DNA of 64,000 nt from an uncultured Caldilineales bacterium (lineage in GTDB: Bacteria; Chloroflexota; Anaerolineae; JAAEKA01), in NCBI GenBank assembly GCA_937907455.1, contig CALESQ010000079.1, forward strand, positions 1 to 64,000, read 5' to 3'. The position numbers and the translations under genes were made by a program. A model generated the notes under the pieces. It was not told the DNA's origin. It worked only from the letters and a program-made list of their open reading frames with translations, and searched no databases. Positions 26,436 through 35,179 of the stretch are shown here, piece after piece. Position 1 is the stretch's first letter, and each line of letters opens with the position of its first letter.

Positions 26436-27119
26436 CTACAGCACATCCTCCAGGCCCGATTTTGCCCTGTCAGCAACCTCTTCAGCCGTGGATTTGGCGT
26501 CGTCTGCGGCGTTTTTAGCTTTGTCGGCCAGCTTGTCGGCGCTGTCGTGCAGCGAATCGCCCGCATCGGCCAGACCTGATTTGGCGTCTTTCACTCCGCT
26601 TCGCGCCTCTTTTTTGAAGTCACGGGCGGCATCTTTCAGGCTGTCACGCGCATCCCTGGCCTTGTCCTGCACTGCCTCGGCAGCGCTGCCGGCCTTGCCT
26701 TTGGCGCTACCGGCGGCATCTTTCAGGCTGTCGCGTGCCTCTTTAGCCTTGTCCTGCACTGCTTCGGCAGCACTGCCCGCCTTGCCCTTCACAGCATCAG
26801 CAGCCTCTTTTGCTGCCTGCCTGATCTCTTCAGCCTGGCGAGCGGCGTCTTTTGAGGCGCTGCGCATGTCTTTGGCGAACTGTTGCGCCTGCTGCGCCGA
26901 AGCTTGAGCCTGCTGCCGTGCTTCAGGACTGTAGGTATAGGCCGGTGCAGGCTGCCATGTGGCCGCGCTGCTGCCAGACTGACCACCCAAACGATTGCTC
27001 ACTTGCAGCCATGCAGCACGGCCTGATTGCGGTGTGCGCAGCAGGGTATACACACCTGCACCCGCAGCACCGATTAAAAATCCTAAGGTAAACGCGCCGG
27101 ATCCTCGTTTTTCACTCAT
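26436..27119 (-). CDS. YtxH/LEA-like amphipathic repeat protein
   Basis: 227 residues. A YtxH-like N-terminus carries one Gly-rich transmembrane segment (FTLGFLIGAAGAGVYTLL, about 10-27) and a short linker. From about 65 to the end it is a long Ala/Lys/Asp-rich amphipathic helix with 11-residue LEA-like periodicity. Two exact-pattern units of 29 residues (KGKAGSAAEAVQDKA...) come from an 87-bp tandem duplication. It is probably a membrane-tethered, stress-related, largely disordered or helical protein. It is followed in the operon sense by nothing, and preceded 11 bp upstream by the membrane protein gene ending at 27131. Confidence 0.8.
   Translation of the reverse strand: MSEKRGSGAFTLGFLIGAAGAGVYTLLRTPQSGRAAWLQVSNRLGGQSGSSAATWQPAPAYTYSPEARQQAQASAQQAQQFAKDMRSASKDAARQAEEIRQAAKEAADAVKGKAGSAAEAVQDKAKEARDSLKDAAGSAKGKAGSAAEAVQDKARDARDSLKDAARDFKKEARSGVKDAKSGLADAGDSLHDSADKLADKAKNAADDAKSTAEEVADRAKSGLEDVL
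26625..26798 (-). repeat. Two tandem 87-bp units inside the LEA-like gene
   Basis: Units 26625-26711 and 26712-26798 both start GGCGGCATCTTTCAGG on the plus strand and differ at a few mostly synonymous positions. They keep the reading frame (29 codons). Confidence 0.85.
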
Positions 27120-27130
27120 AGTCAGTCTCC

Positions 27131-27604
27131 TTACAGATCAGAATAGGGATCAGCGGGCGGCCAAACGGGAGGGCGCTGCCCGGAGGTGTTCCCGCGGCTT
27201 TGCCGCGCCGGGTTGAGAATAGTGTCCATGACAAAGCGTAGCGAGCCTTTCACGCCCGCGGCCTTGGCCGAAACATCAATAATGGGGTTGGTTACCTCTT
27301 CACCCACAAAGCCGGCCGTGCCGCGCACCGTGCTGCTGGTTTGTTGCAGGTTATCCATCACCGGCTTCAGCGCGCCCAGCAGAAAATCAACCAGCCGAAT
27401 CACCTGCCACAGCATGATGATCACAAAAATGTTCATCAGCATCAGCACCGAAGCCAGAATGATAATGGACAGGTTGCTGGCAACCGCGGTAAAATGAGGG
27501 TGGGTGAACAAAAACCATACCAGCAGCACCACCAGGGCGATCAGCACCACAGCCACCACAGCGATCAAAGCCTTGCGTTTAGGAGTAAGGAATTTATCAG
27601 GCAT
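27131..27604 (-). CDS. Membrane protein with two N-terminal helices
   Basis: 157 residues from ATG 27604 (MPDKFLTPKRKALIAVV); an upstream in-frame start at 27694 would add a poor Cys-rich segment. Two transmembrane helices lie at about 14-33 and 45-75. The soluble tail (GALKPVMDNLQQTSSTVRGTAGFVGEEVTNPIID) resembles DUF948/YtxG-like general stress proteins. Its position just upstream of a YtxH-like gene echoes the ytxGH pairing of Firmicutes, although sequence identity was not tested. Confidence 0.7.
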   Translation of the reverse strand: MPDKFLTPKRKALIAVVAVVLIALVVLLVWFLFTHPHFTAVASNLSIIILASVLMLMNIFVIIMLWQVIRLVDFLLGALKPVMDNLQQTSSTVRGTAGFVGEEVTNPIIDVSAKAAGVKGSLRFVMDTILNPARQSRGNTSGQRPPVWPPADPYSDL

Positions 27605-27710
27605 ACACTTGCTCTTTCTTGAAGCACTTGGGCACAACAGTTGCCCCAGCGATTGTAACATAAAACAAAGGAACCAGCAACGATCACTACCCATCCGGCG
27701 TGATTTGTGT

Positions 27711-27716
27711 TATAAT
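27711..27716 (+). promoter_or_regulatory. Extended -10 of the HerA-like gene
   Basis: TGT-TATAAT is a perfect extended -10 with no clear -35. A GCAGC/GCTGC hairpin lies at 27730-27744, just after the predicted start. Confidence 0.6.
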
Positions 27717-27792
27717 CCCGCCCATCGGTGCAGCCCTGCGCTGCTTGAAACCCGCCGACCCGTCAGGTTGGCGCTTGTTGCGGAAGGTAGCC

Positions 27793-30360
27793 ATGACACT
27801 CACTGAACGACTCGGCTCGTTTTATCTGGGTAAAGAATATGATCTCGTCGCCGGCACGTTGAGCGAAACGCCGGTGATGTACGACGCCCGCGACCTGACC
27901 ACCCATGCGGTCTGCGTGGGGATGACCGGCAGCGGCAAAACCGGACTGTGCATTGATCTGATGGAGGAAGCAGCAATAGATCAAGTGCCCATGATCATCA
28001 TTGATCCCAAGGGCGACATCACCAACTTGCTGCTAACCTTCCCCGAGCTGCTGCCGGCTGACTTCCAGCCCTGGGTGAACGTAGACGACGCCCGGCGCAA
28101 GGATATGACTGTAGAGCAGTATGCCGCCAACCAGGCTGAAACCTGGGCCAAAGGGCTGGCAAGCTGGGAACAAGGTCCCGAACGCATCCGTCTGTTAAAG
28201 GAAAGCTGCGACTTCGTCATCTACACACCCGGCTCCGATTCCGGCGTGCCGGTGAGCATTCTCAGTTCCTTTGCCGCCCCCGCTCTCAGTTGGGATGATG
28301 AACAGGAAGCCCTGCGCGAACGCATCAGCGGCACGGTGAGCGCGCTGCTGGGCCTGATCGGCGTCGAAGCTGACCCCGTGCGCAGCCGCGAGCATATTCT
28401 GCTGGCCACGTTGTTCGAGCATTACTGGCGCAACGGCCAAACCCTCGACCTGGCTACGCTGATCACCGCCATCCAAAACCCGCCCGTGCGTCAGCTTGGT
28501 GTGTTCGACATTGACACCTTCTACCCGCAACGTGAGCGGTTCAACCTGGCTATGGCACTTAACAACATCATCGCCGCACCCTCCTTTGCCAGTTGGATTC
28601 AGGGCGTGCCGCTCAACATTGACCAAATGCTCTATGGCGGCGATGCCAAGCCCAACGTCAGCATTTTCTACATTGCCCACCTTAGCGATGCCGAGCGCAT
28701 GTTCTTCGTCACCCTGCTGCTTGAGCAGGTGATCACCTGGATGCGGGCCCAAGGCGGCACTACCAGCCTGCGCGCCCTCGTCTACATGGATGAGGTATTC
28801 GGTTTCTTCCCACCCTCCAGCAATCCGCCCAGCAAGCGCCCCATGCTCACATTGATGAAACAGGCACGCGCCTTTGGGCTGGGGGTGATGCTCACCACAC
28901 AAAACCCGGTAGATCTGGACTACAAAGGGCTAACCAACGCCGGAACCTGGTTCATCGGCAAGCTACAGGCCGACCGCGACAAACAGCGCCTGCTGGATGG
29001 CCTGGAAGGGTTGGAAGGCAGCAATCGCCCCAGCCGCCAGCAACTGGACAAGATCATTTCGGCGCTGGGCAGCCGCGTGTTTCTGATGCACAACATCAAC
29101 CAGAAGCAGCCGGTGGTCTATCAAACGCGCTGGGCAATGAGCTATCTGCGCGGGCCGCTGACGCGCAGCCAGGTGCGCGGCTTGATGCAGACGCAGCGCA
29201 GCCAGCTGCAAGGGCAGGTCACCGCGGCAGTCGCACCGCCTGCGCCAGCGTCTGGCAGCGTGCCCCAGGCCGCGCCCGCAGTCGTGGCCCCCGCAGCCAG
29301 CGCGCCCAGCGTCTTGCCTGCAATTGCCTCCATGCCCCCGGCGTTGCCGCCCGATGTGCCGCAGGTATATCTGCCGGTGCAGCGCACGGTGCATCAGGCT
29401 CTGAGCGACCTGGAACAGCGTCTGCAAACGCGCGTAGAGGTATCCAGTTACCAACTGCGCTACGATGCCCGCCTGCTGGGCATGGGCAGCATTGCTTTTG
29501 TAGATGACCGCCGCGGCCTGCGCGAGCAACAAACGGTTTCCTTGCTGCTGCCCGGCCCCGACAATGCCGCGTTGGTGCGCTGGGATCAAGCAGCCTCAAT
29601 ACAGCTTGAGGCAAGCGATCTGACTGCCCAGGCGCAGGCTGATGCGCAGTTCAGCGAAGTACCGGCCACCATCAACAGCGCCCGAAAGCTCAAAACGCTG
29701 TCCAGCGACCTGCAAAACTATCTGTACAACAACTCCAGCTATTCGTTGTGGTACAGCCCGGCGCTAAAAGCCTATGCCCAGCCCGGCGAGGATGAGCGCA
29801 GCTTTAGAATTCGCTTGCAGCAATTGGCGCGCGAACAACGCGACGCCGAAGTAGACAAGCTGCGAGCGAAATACGAAAAGCAGGTGGAAACGCTGGAAAC
29901 CCGCCTGCGCCGCGCCCAGATCGAACTGGAAAAGGATGAAGCAGCCTACAGCGCACGCAAACAGCAGGAAATGCTCTCTGCAGGTGGATCGCTGCTCAGC
30001 CTGTTTGGCGGACGCAAGCGCGTCACCACGGCGCTCAGCTCGGCATCGCAAAAGCGCCAAATGACCGAACGCGCCAAGCGCGAGATTCAGCAAAGCCAGG
30101 ACACCATCAGCACGCTCAGCAGCGATATCGGGCAACTGCGTGCCGAGTTGGATGAGCAGAGCCGCACTATCACCGATCAATGGAATACGGCTATAACCAA
30201 TATTGAACAATCCCCCGTGCGCCCCCGCAAAAGCGATGTCGGTATTCAGCAAATGGCAGTAGCCTGGACGCCGCAATGGTTGATTACCTTCCGCGACGCT
30301 GGCGGGCACGCGCGCACAGAAGTTGTGAGTGCCCTACAGAATGACAACCCTAACCGCTAA
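27793..30360 (+). CDS. HerA/VirB4-like ATPase with C-terminal coiled coil
   Basis: 855 residues from ATG 27793, with GGAAGG upstream. The FtsK/HerA-class ATPase domain (about 1-450) has Walker A GMTGSGKT (G43-T50), the IIIDPKGD motif, a Walker-B-like ALVYMDEVFGF with PSKRPMLTLMKQARAFGLGVMLTTQNP, and a C-terminal arginine region. A Pro/Ala linker (about 500-560) follows, then a domain of unknown type, then a long coiled coil (about 680-820, LRAKYEKQVETLETRLRRAQIELEKDEA). HerA-type motors translocate DNA or drive assemblies. No NurA nuclease is adjacent. The frame overlaps the VanW gene by 20 bp. Confidence 0.85.
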   Translation: MTLTERLGSFYLGKEYDLVAGTLSETPVMYDARDLTTHAVCVGMTGSGKTGLCIDLMEEAAIDQVPMIIIDPKGDITNLLLTFPELLPADFQPWVNVDDARRKDMTVEQYAANQAETWAKGLASWEQGPERIRLLKESCDFVIYTPGSDSGVPVSILSSFAAPALSWDDEQEALRERISGTVSALLGLIGVEADPVRSREHILLATLFEHYWRNGQTLDLATLITAIQNPPVRQLGVFDIDTFYPQRERFNLAMALNNIIAAPSFASWIQGVPLNIDQMLYGGDAKPNVSIFYIAHLSDAERMFFVTLLLEQVITWMRAQGGTTSLRALVYMDEVFGFFPPSSNPPSKRPMLTLMKQARAFGLGVMLTTQNPVDLDYKGLTNAGTWFIGKLQADRDKQRLLDGLEGLEGSNRPSRQQLDKIISALGSRVFLMHNINQKQPVVYQTRWAMSYLRGPLTRSQVRGLMQTQRSQLQGQVTAAVAPPAPASGSVPQAAPAVVAPAASAPSVLPAIASMPPALPPDVPQVYLPVQRTVHQALSDLEQRLQTRVEVSSYQLRYDARLLGMGSIAFVDDRRGLREQQTVSLLLPGPDNAALVRWDQAASIQLEASDLTAQAQADAQFSEVPATINSARKLKTLSSDLQNYLYNNSSYSLWYSPALKAYAQPGEDERSFRIRLQQLAREQRDAEVDKLRAKYEKQVETLETRLRRAQIELEKDEAAYSARKQQEMLSAGGSLLSLFGGRKRVTTALSSASQKRQMTERAKREIQQSQDTISTLSSDIGQLRAELDEQSRTITDQWNTAITNIEQSPVRPRKSDVGIQQMAVAWTPQWLITFRDAGGHARTEVVSALQNDNPNR

Positions 30361-32305
30361 CACCCCCCCTGTTGCCCCGCCGCGCCGTGCAGTCGGCAAA
30401 CCGCGCCGCTCGCCGCTGCGCATCCTGCTGGCTCTGCTGGCGGTTCTGGTCTTTCTCGCCGCGCTGGCCGCCATCGGCGGAATCGTCTGGTATCAAACCA
30501 CCTATGCCAACCGCATTTTCCCCGGCGTATCGGTGCGCGGTATTGATCTGAGCGGCCTGACGCTGCCCGCAGCGCAGCAAACGCTCTCCACTGCGTTCGA
30601 TCCCTACCCCCTGGCGCCGGTGACGGTGCAGTACGGCGACCAACGTTGGACGCTCAGCACCAAAGACCTGGGAGTCAACTTCGATGCCGACAGCGCCGCG
30701 GCCGCGGCACTGCGGGTGGGCCGTAAGCCCATCACCGGCCCGGGCGTGCTGGTGCAGGCCGCGCAGCTTCAGGCCAACCTGCAAGAGCAGCTCGCGGCCT
30801 ATCGCTTTAGTCACGATGTGCTGGCCGACGAAGCCATTGACCGCTCTGCCGGTCTGAATTGGCTGGAGCAGCGCGCTCAGGAGATCAACCGTCCCACTGC
30901 CGAGGCCACGCTGCGCATCAACGGCTTGCAGGTCAGCTCAACCCCCAGCCAAACCGGCTATGCGTTGGATGTAGCTGCCAGTCTGGAGCAGATCTACACG
31001 GCGCTGGTGGCGAACCGGGGCGAAACCGTTGCGCTGACCGTGCGCACCACGCCGCCGCTGCTGGCCGAAGTGACCCAAGCCGAGGTGTTTGTGCGCCAGG
31101 CGCTGGCCGGGCCTGTGGTGCTGGTGGCCGACACCCCCGATATTGACGCCGGCGCACCGCCGCCCAGCTACACGGTTTCGGCAGACGATCTGGCACAATT
31201 GGTAAGCACCAAACTGTCCGCTCAGGCTGATGGCACGCTGCAAATGATTGCCCAGTTCGATGAAGAGCCACTGCGCGCCCGCGTAGCTGGCTGGGCTGCT
31301 GAGCTGGCGCGCGAGCCGCGCAATGCCACAGTGAACTTCAATCCACTGAACTATGTCATCAGTGTGGCGACGCCCAGCCAAACCGGGCGTATTCTGGATG
31401 TAGACGCCACGCTGGCGGCAATCCGCAGCGGCACACTCAGCCCGGTACGCCAGGTCACCCTGCCGCTAACGCTGATCGAACCCTCGGTCAACTCGCACAA
31501 GATCAACGAAATGGGCATTCGGGAGCTGGTAGCCGAAGGTTCCTCCACCTTCCGTGGCTCCAGCCCAGAGCGAATGCACAACATTGCCACCGCAGCAGCC
31601 GCAGTAGATAACGCCGTGGTAGCACCCGGTGAGGTATTCTCCTTCAACCAAACCATTGGTGATGTCAGCAAAGAATACGGCTATCAGGATGCATTGGTGA
31701 TCTGGGGTGACCGCACGGCAATCGGAATAGGGGGCGGCGTGTGTCAGGTAAGCACCACCGTGTTCCGCGCGGCTTTTTATGGCGGCTTTCCGATTGTAGA
31801 ACGCTGGAACCACGGCTATGTGGTAAGCTGGTACGGCACGCCCGGCCTGGATGCCACCATCTACACCCCAAGTGTGGACTTCAGGTTCCGCAACACCACC
31901 AACCACCACCTGATCATCAAGTCAGAGATGAACGCAGCCAAAGGCACGCTTGCCTTCAAATTCTACGGCACGAAACCTGCGTGGACAGTAAGTGTCACCG
32001 GCCCGGAAATCCTGAAAGAGATTCCGGCTCCGCCCGCGGTGTATGAAACTGATCTTACCCTGGCTGCCGGTCAGGTCAAACAGGTGGAATGGTCAAGCAA
32101 CGGCATGGATGTGATCTGGCGGCGGGTGATTCGCGACACCCAGGGGCAAGTGATCTCCAGCGAGGCGCTGAGCAGCAGCTACACCCCGTGGGCCGCCCAT
32201 TACCTGATCGGCCCGCAGCCGGTTTCGCAGGAAAGCAGTGGCGAAGGCAGCGGTGAAGGCGAGGCCGCTCCTGATCCTGCGGAAAGTCCTACGCCGTCAC
32301 CGTAA
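30341..32305 (+). CDS. VanW/G5-domain envelope protein with peptidoglycan-binding repeats
   Basis: 654 residues from ATG 30341, inside the end of the HerA-like gene. The cytoplasmic N-terminus is basic (RRAVGKPRRSPLR), and one transmembrane helix spans about 28-52. Two PG_binding_4-type repeats lie at about 60-345 (both containing SSTPSQTGY/VATPSQTGR-like strands). The VanW domain is about 385-540 (NIATAAAAVDNAVVAPGEVFSFN, GGGVCQVSTTVFRAAFYGG). A G5 domain is about 565-630. The tail is Ser/Glu/Pro-rich. It is probably a cell-wall-facing protein; the VanW activity is unknown. Coupling to the HerA-like ATPase suggests a shared process at the envelope. Confidence 0.88.
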   Translation: MTTLTANTPPVAPPRRAVGKPRRSPLRILLALLAVLVFLAALAAIGGIVWYQTTYANRIFPGVSVRGIDLSGLTLPAAQQTLSTAFDPYPLAPVTVQYGDQRWTLSTKDLGVNFDADSAAAAALRVGRKPITGPGVLVQAAQLQANLQEQLAAYRFSHDVLADEAIDRSAGLNWLEQRAQEINRPTAEATLRINGLQVSSTPSQTGYALDVAASLEQIYTALVANRGETVALTVRTTPPLLAEVTQAEVFVRQALAGPVVLVADTPDIDAGAPPPSYTVSADDLAQLVSTKLSAQADGTLQMIAQFDEEPLRARVAGWAAELAREPRNATVNFNPLNYVISVATPSQTGRILDVDATLAAIRSGTLSPVRQVTLPLTLIEPSVNSHKINEMGIRELVAEGSSTFRGSSPERMHNIATAAAAVDNAVVAPGEVFSFNQTIGDVSKEYGYQDALVIWGDRTAIGIGGGVCQVSTTVFRAAFYGGFPIVERWNHGYVVSWYGTPGLDATIYTPSVDFRFRNTTNHHLIIKSEMNAAKGTLAFKFYGTKPAWTVSVTGPEILKEIPAPPAVYETDLTLAAGQVKQVEWSSNGMDVIWRRVIRDTQGQVISSEALSSSYTPWAAHYLIGPQPVSQESSGEGSGEGEAAPDPAESPTPSP

Positions 32306-32348
32306 GGCATAGGGCAACACCTTGTCTGGCGCAGAATTGAACACCCTT

Positions 32349-32386
32349 AAAAAAGCCCGCGGCTTGGCTAAACCAGACCGCGAGCT
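32349..32386 (-). terminator. Rho-independent terminator of the minus-strand membrane gene
   Basis: On the minus strand a 14-bp stem with two G-U pairs and one mismatch (AGCTCGCGGTCTGG with CCAAGCCGCGGGCT) is followed by TTTTTT. On the plus strand the wobbles become C-A mismatches, so it probably acts on the minus strand only. Confidence 0.75.
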
Positions 32387-32415
32387 ATGTTATCTCAACC
32401 TTTTACCCAGTGTGG

Positions 32416-32826
32416 TTACTGCGCTCCCAGCCAAAGCAACGCTGGGATGATGATCTCGCTGCCGGTGGAAGCAGAGCGATCCACGATAAAAACCAACCAC
32501 AGGCACACCAGCGCGTAGATAACGTTGTCGCTGCGTGTGCCTTTGCCGCCGGTGTAGAGATAGGCCGCAGGCAAGGACAGCAGCACCGTGGCACCGTATA
32601 GCGCGTGGACAATGGGCCGGGCCAGTGCGTTCCAGTGAGACAGTCCCACCAGGCCGCCCACAATGACCTGCGCCACCATCAGCACCTGCAACAGCACCAG
32701 GCCGCCCCAATAGCTGCCGGTGACAGGCTGCTTGCGCAGGAAATTCAGCAGCCCCCAGGCCACACAAATAGCGCTAAACAGCAACGACGCGGTGGAAAGA
32801 CGGGCGTGGATAAACGTTAACGACAT
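32416..32826 (-). CDS. Four-helix integral membrane protein, unknown function
   Basis: 136 residues from ATG 32826 (MSLTFIHARLSTASLL), with AAGGA upstream. Four transmembrane helices are visible at about 12-32, 45-65, 75-97 and 108-130. Histidines H7, H54 and H64 lie at helix ends (FIHARLST, GLSHWNALARPIVHAL), recalling small haem-binding helices, but the family was not recognised. The gene has a consensus promoter at 32889-32917 and its own terminator, so it is monocistronic. It is divergent from the acyl-CoA ligase. Confidence 0.75.
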   Translation of the reverse strand: MSLTFIHARLSTASLLFSAICVAWGLLNFLRKQPVTGSYWGGLVLLQVLMVAQVIVGGLVGLSHWNALARPIVHALYGATVLLSLPAAYLYTGGKGTRSDNVIYALVCLWLVFIVDRSASTGSEIIIPALLWLGAQ

Positions 32827-32888
32827 GGTTAATTCCTTGTCCAAACAAGATCAGCGCCATGAGTGTTTGAAAGGCTCATGGTGCTATG

Positions 32889-32917
32889 AGTCTAACCCGA
32901 GGAGGAAGGGCTGTCAA
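32889..32917 (-). promoter_or_regulatory. Consensus promoter of the four-helix protein
   Basis: On the minus strand: TTGACA (32912-32917), 17-bp spacer, TAGACT (32889-32894). The predicted start near 32882 gives a leader of about 56 nt. Confidence 0.8.
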
Positions 32918-32936
32918 GTTGCGAAGGCCGGTGCAT

Positions 32937-32965
32937 TTGCCTGTGTCGCGCATCTGCGTTAAGAT
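32937..32965 (+). promoter_or_regulatory. Promoter of the acyl-CoA ligase gene
   Basis: TTGCCT (32937-32942), 17-bp spacer, TAAGAT (32960-32965). It is divergent from the minus-strand promoter, with the two -35 boxes about 20 bp apart. Confidence 0.65.
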
Positions 32966-33016
32966 AGTGCATTGTTTGAACCCGTTCCTGTCTGCACAAC
33001 TTACTTGGAGGCCCTC

Positions 33017-34579
33017 ATGCTCAATCTGGCGATGTTGCTGGAATCCAGCACCCAATCTGCTCCCGGCCACACGGCGGTGATCTTCAACGAGACGCGGCTG
33101 AACTATGCTCAACTCAACGGCGCGGCCAACCAACTGGCTAACGGCCTGCGCAAACTGGGTGTTCAGCGCGGGGACAAGGTGGCCTTGTCGTGTCCCAACC
33201 TGCCCTTCTTCCCCATTGCCTACTATGCCATTCTGAAAACAGGGGCTACGGTGGTGCCTTTCAACGTCCTGTTCAAGGGCCGCGAGATCGCCTATCACCT
33301 GCAAGACAGCGATGCCGTGGCGATGATTGCCTTTCAGGGCACGCCCGACCTGCCCATTGCGCAGATGGCGTTGGAGGGCTTTCAGCAAGCGCCATCCTGC
33401 CGACATTTGATCATTGCCACGGTGGATCCGGCAGCCGCGCCGCCGGTAGAGGGCGAAGGCGTGACCACCATGGGGCGGGTAATGGCAGGACAGCCGCCGG
33501 TGTTTGATACCGCACAAACCATGCCTGATGAAACCGCGGTGATCCTCTACACCTCAGGCACTACGGGCAGTCCCAAGGGCGCAGAGTTGACACACGCCAA
33601 CATGGTGATGAACGCAATGGCTACGCGCGACATGATCGCCTTCAACGCCGACGACGTGGCTTTGGCTGTGTTGCCCTTGTTCCACTCTTTCGGTCAAACG
33701 GTGATCATGAACACCGCGTTTGCCTCAGGCGCGACCATCACCCTGCTGCCGCGCTTCGCGCCTGATGCAGCATTGGGCATTTTGCAGCGCGACCGCGTCA
33801 CCATCTTTGCAGCCGTGCCCACCATGTATTGGGCGCTGATGAGCTATCCCGATGCCGACAAGTTCGACCTGGCCCAGATCAAAGACACGTTGCGCGTGGC
33901 AGTCAGTGGCGGCTCGGCTTTACCGCTGGAGGTGATTAAGGGCTTCGAGGGCAAGTTCGAAGTGCCGATTCTGGAAGGCTATGGCCTGAGCGAAACCTCA
34001 CCGGTGGCCTGCTTCAACCAGTTGACCCGTGAGCGCAAGCCCGGCTCCATCGGTCACCCCATTTGGCTGACCCAAATGCGCATCGTGACTCCGGACGATG
34101 CCGCACATACTCCATTGCCCGCCGGTGAAGTAGGCGAAGTGATTATTCGCGGCCATCAGTTGATGAAGGGCTATTACAAAAAGCCACAAGCTACAGCCGA
34201 TGCAATCCGCGACGACTGGTTCCACAGCGGCGACATGGGCAAAACCGATGAAGATGGCTATTTCTACATCGTAGACCGCCTGAAGGAAATGATCATCCGC
34301 GGCGGTTTCAATGTCTACCCGCGCGAGCTGGAAGAGTATCTGATGACACATCCCAAGGTGTCGCTGGTAGCGGTAAAGGGCGTGCCGGATGCCAAGCTGG
34401 GCGAAGAAGTGAAGGCATTTATCGTACTCAAACCGGGCCAATCGGCCACGGTAGATGAGATCATGGAATTTGCCAAAGAAGGCTTGGCGGCTTATAAATA
34501 TCCGCGCTACATCGAATTTCGTACCGCCTTGCCGATGACCGCCACCGGCAAAATCCTCAAGCGCGAGCTGGAAGATTAA
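33017..34579 (+). CDS. Long-chain fatty acid-CoA ligase (AMP-binding enzyme)
   Basis: 520 residues from ATG 33017 with TTGGAGG upstream. It shows the ANL superfamily signature: P-loop-like YTSGTTGSPKGAELTHAN, EGYGLSETSPV, the aspartate region WFHSGDMGKTDEDGYFYIVDRLKEMIIRGGFNVYPRELE, and the final catalytic lysine in TATGKILKREL. It activates a carboxylic acid with ATP to acyl-AMP and then acyl-CoA; chain length is a guess from overall similarity to FadD-type enzymes. It is cytoplasmic and monocistronic, divergent from the small membrane gene. Confidence 0.92.
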   Translation: MLNLAMLLESSTQSAPGHTAVIFNETRLNYAQLNGAANQLANGLRKLGVQRGDKVALSCPNLPFFPIAYYAILKTGATVVPFNVLFKGREIAYHLQDSDAVAMIAFQGTPDLPIAQMALEGFQQAPSCRHLIIATVDPAAAPPVEGEGVTTMGRVMAGQPPVFDTAQTMPDETAVILYTSGTTGSPKGAELTHANMVMNAMATRDMIAFNADDVALAVLPLFHSFGQTVIMNTAFASGATITLLPRFAPDAALGILQRDRVTIFAAVPTMYWALMSYPDADKFDLAQIKDTLRVAVSGGSALPLEVIKGFEGKFEVPILEGYGLSETSPVACFNQLTRERKPGSIGHPIWLTQMRIVTPDDAAHTPLPAGEVGEVIIRGHQLMKGYYKKPQATADAIRDDWFHSGDMGKTDEDGYFYIVDRLKEMIIRGGFNVYPRELEEYLMTHPKVSLVAVKGVPDAKLGEEVKAFIVLKPGQSATVDEIMEFAKEGLAAYKYPRYIEFRTALPMTATGKILKRELED

Positions 34580-34600
34580 AGTTTCAAGATTTAAGGGGCT

Positions 34601-34671
34601 AAGTTTTAAGTTTTAAGCGCGAAACCATTCCTTGCTTATCATTAACCGTTAAAACTTAAAACTTAAAACTT
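34601..34671. repeat. Perfect 17-bp inverted repeat between the acyl-CoA ligase and OsmC genes
   Basis: AAGTTTTAAGTTTTAAG (34601-34617) pairs perfectly with 34655-34671 across a 37-nt loop. Both arms are built from the tandem heptamer-like AAGTTTT phrase. Confidence 0.9.
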
Positions 34672-34687
34672 CCCCCAAGGACTTCCT

Positions 34688-35107
34688 ATGACAAAAAACG
34701 TTACAGTAACCTGGTTGCAAAAGAAGCAATTTGTCGGTGTTGGTGATAACAAGCGCTCGGTGGTGATGTCTGGACAGGACGAAGACAACCTGATTGGCGT
34801 GTCTCCCTCAGAAATGCTGCTGCTGGGGCTGGCTGGCTGCTCGGCCTATGACGTGGTTGGCATTCTGGAAAAGAAAAAATTCAAGCTAACCGGCTTCGAG
34901 GTACGCGTGCGCGGCGAGCAAGAGGCTGACCCGCCCTGGCCCTATCGCCAGATCCACATGGAATACATCCTGCGCGGCCGCGGCCTGACGGAAAAAGCCG
35001 TAAGCGATGCCATTCACCTTTCGGAAAGCAAGTATTGTTCGGTAGCTGCCACCATCCGCCCCACCGCCGAGATCACCACCAGTTTTCAGATCATCGAAGA
35101 CGAATAA
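34688..35107 (+). CDS. OsmC-like family protein (second copy)
   Basis: 139 residues. The conserved cysteines are C51 (LLGLAGCSAYDVV) and C117 (ESKYCSVAA), and the spacing is as in the copy at 8507-8923. The two share the pattern LxGLAGCxAxDVxxIL. It is probably a thiol-dependent peroxidase of the OsmC group. No sigma/anti-sigma pair is linked to this copy. The ribosome site CAAGGA lies upstream of ATG 34688, right after the phrase-repeat block. Confidence 0.88.
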   Translation: MTKNVTVTWLQKKQFVGVGDNKRSVVMSGQDEDNLIGVSPSEMLLLGLAGCSAYDVVGILEKKKFKLTGFEVRVRGEQEADPPWPYRQIHMEYILRGRGLTEKAVSDAIHLSESKYCSVAATIRPTAEITTSFQIIEDE

Positions 35108-35179
35108 CCTGCCCCGGTTAAGTGCTTCGGCAAGACCGCACGCAACCGGCTGAACCCCTCGCACCGGCACCATTCGGCT

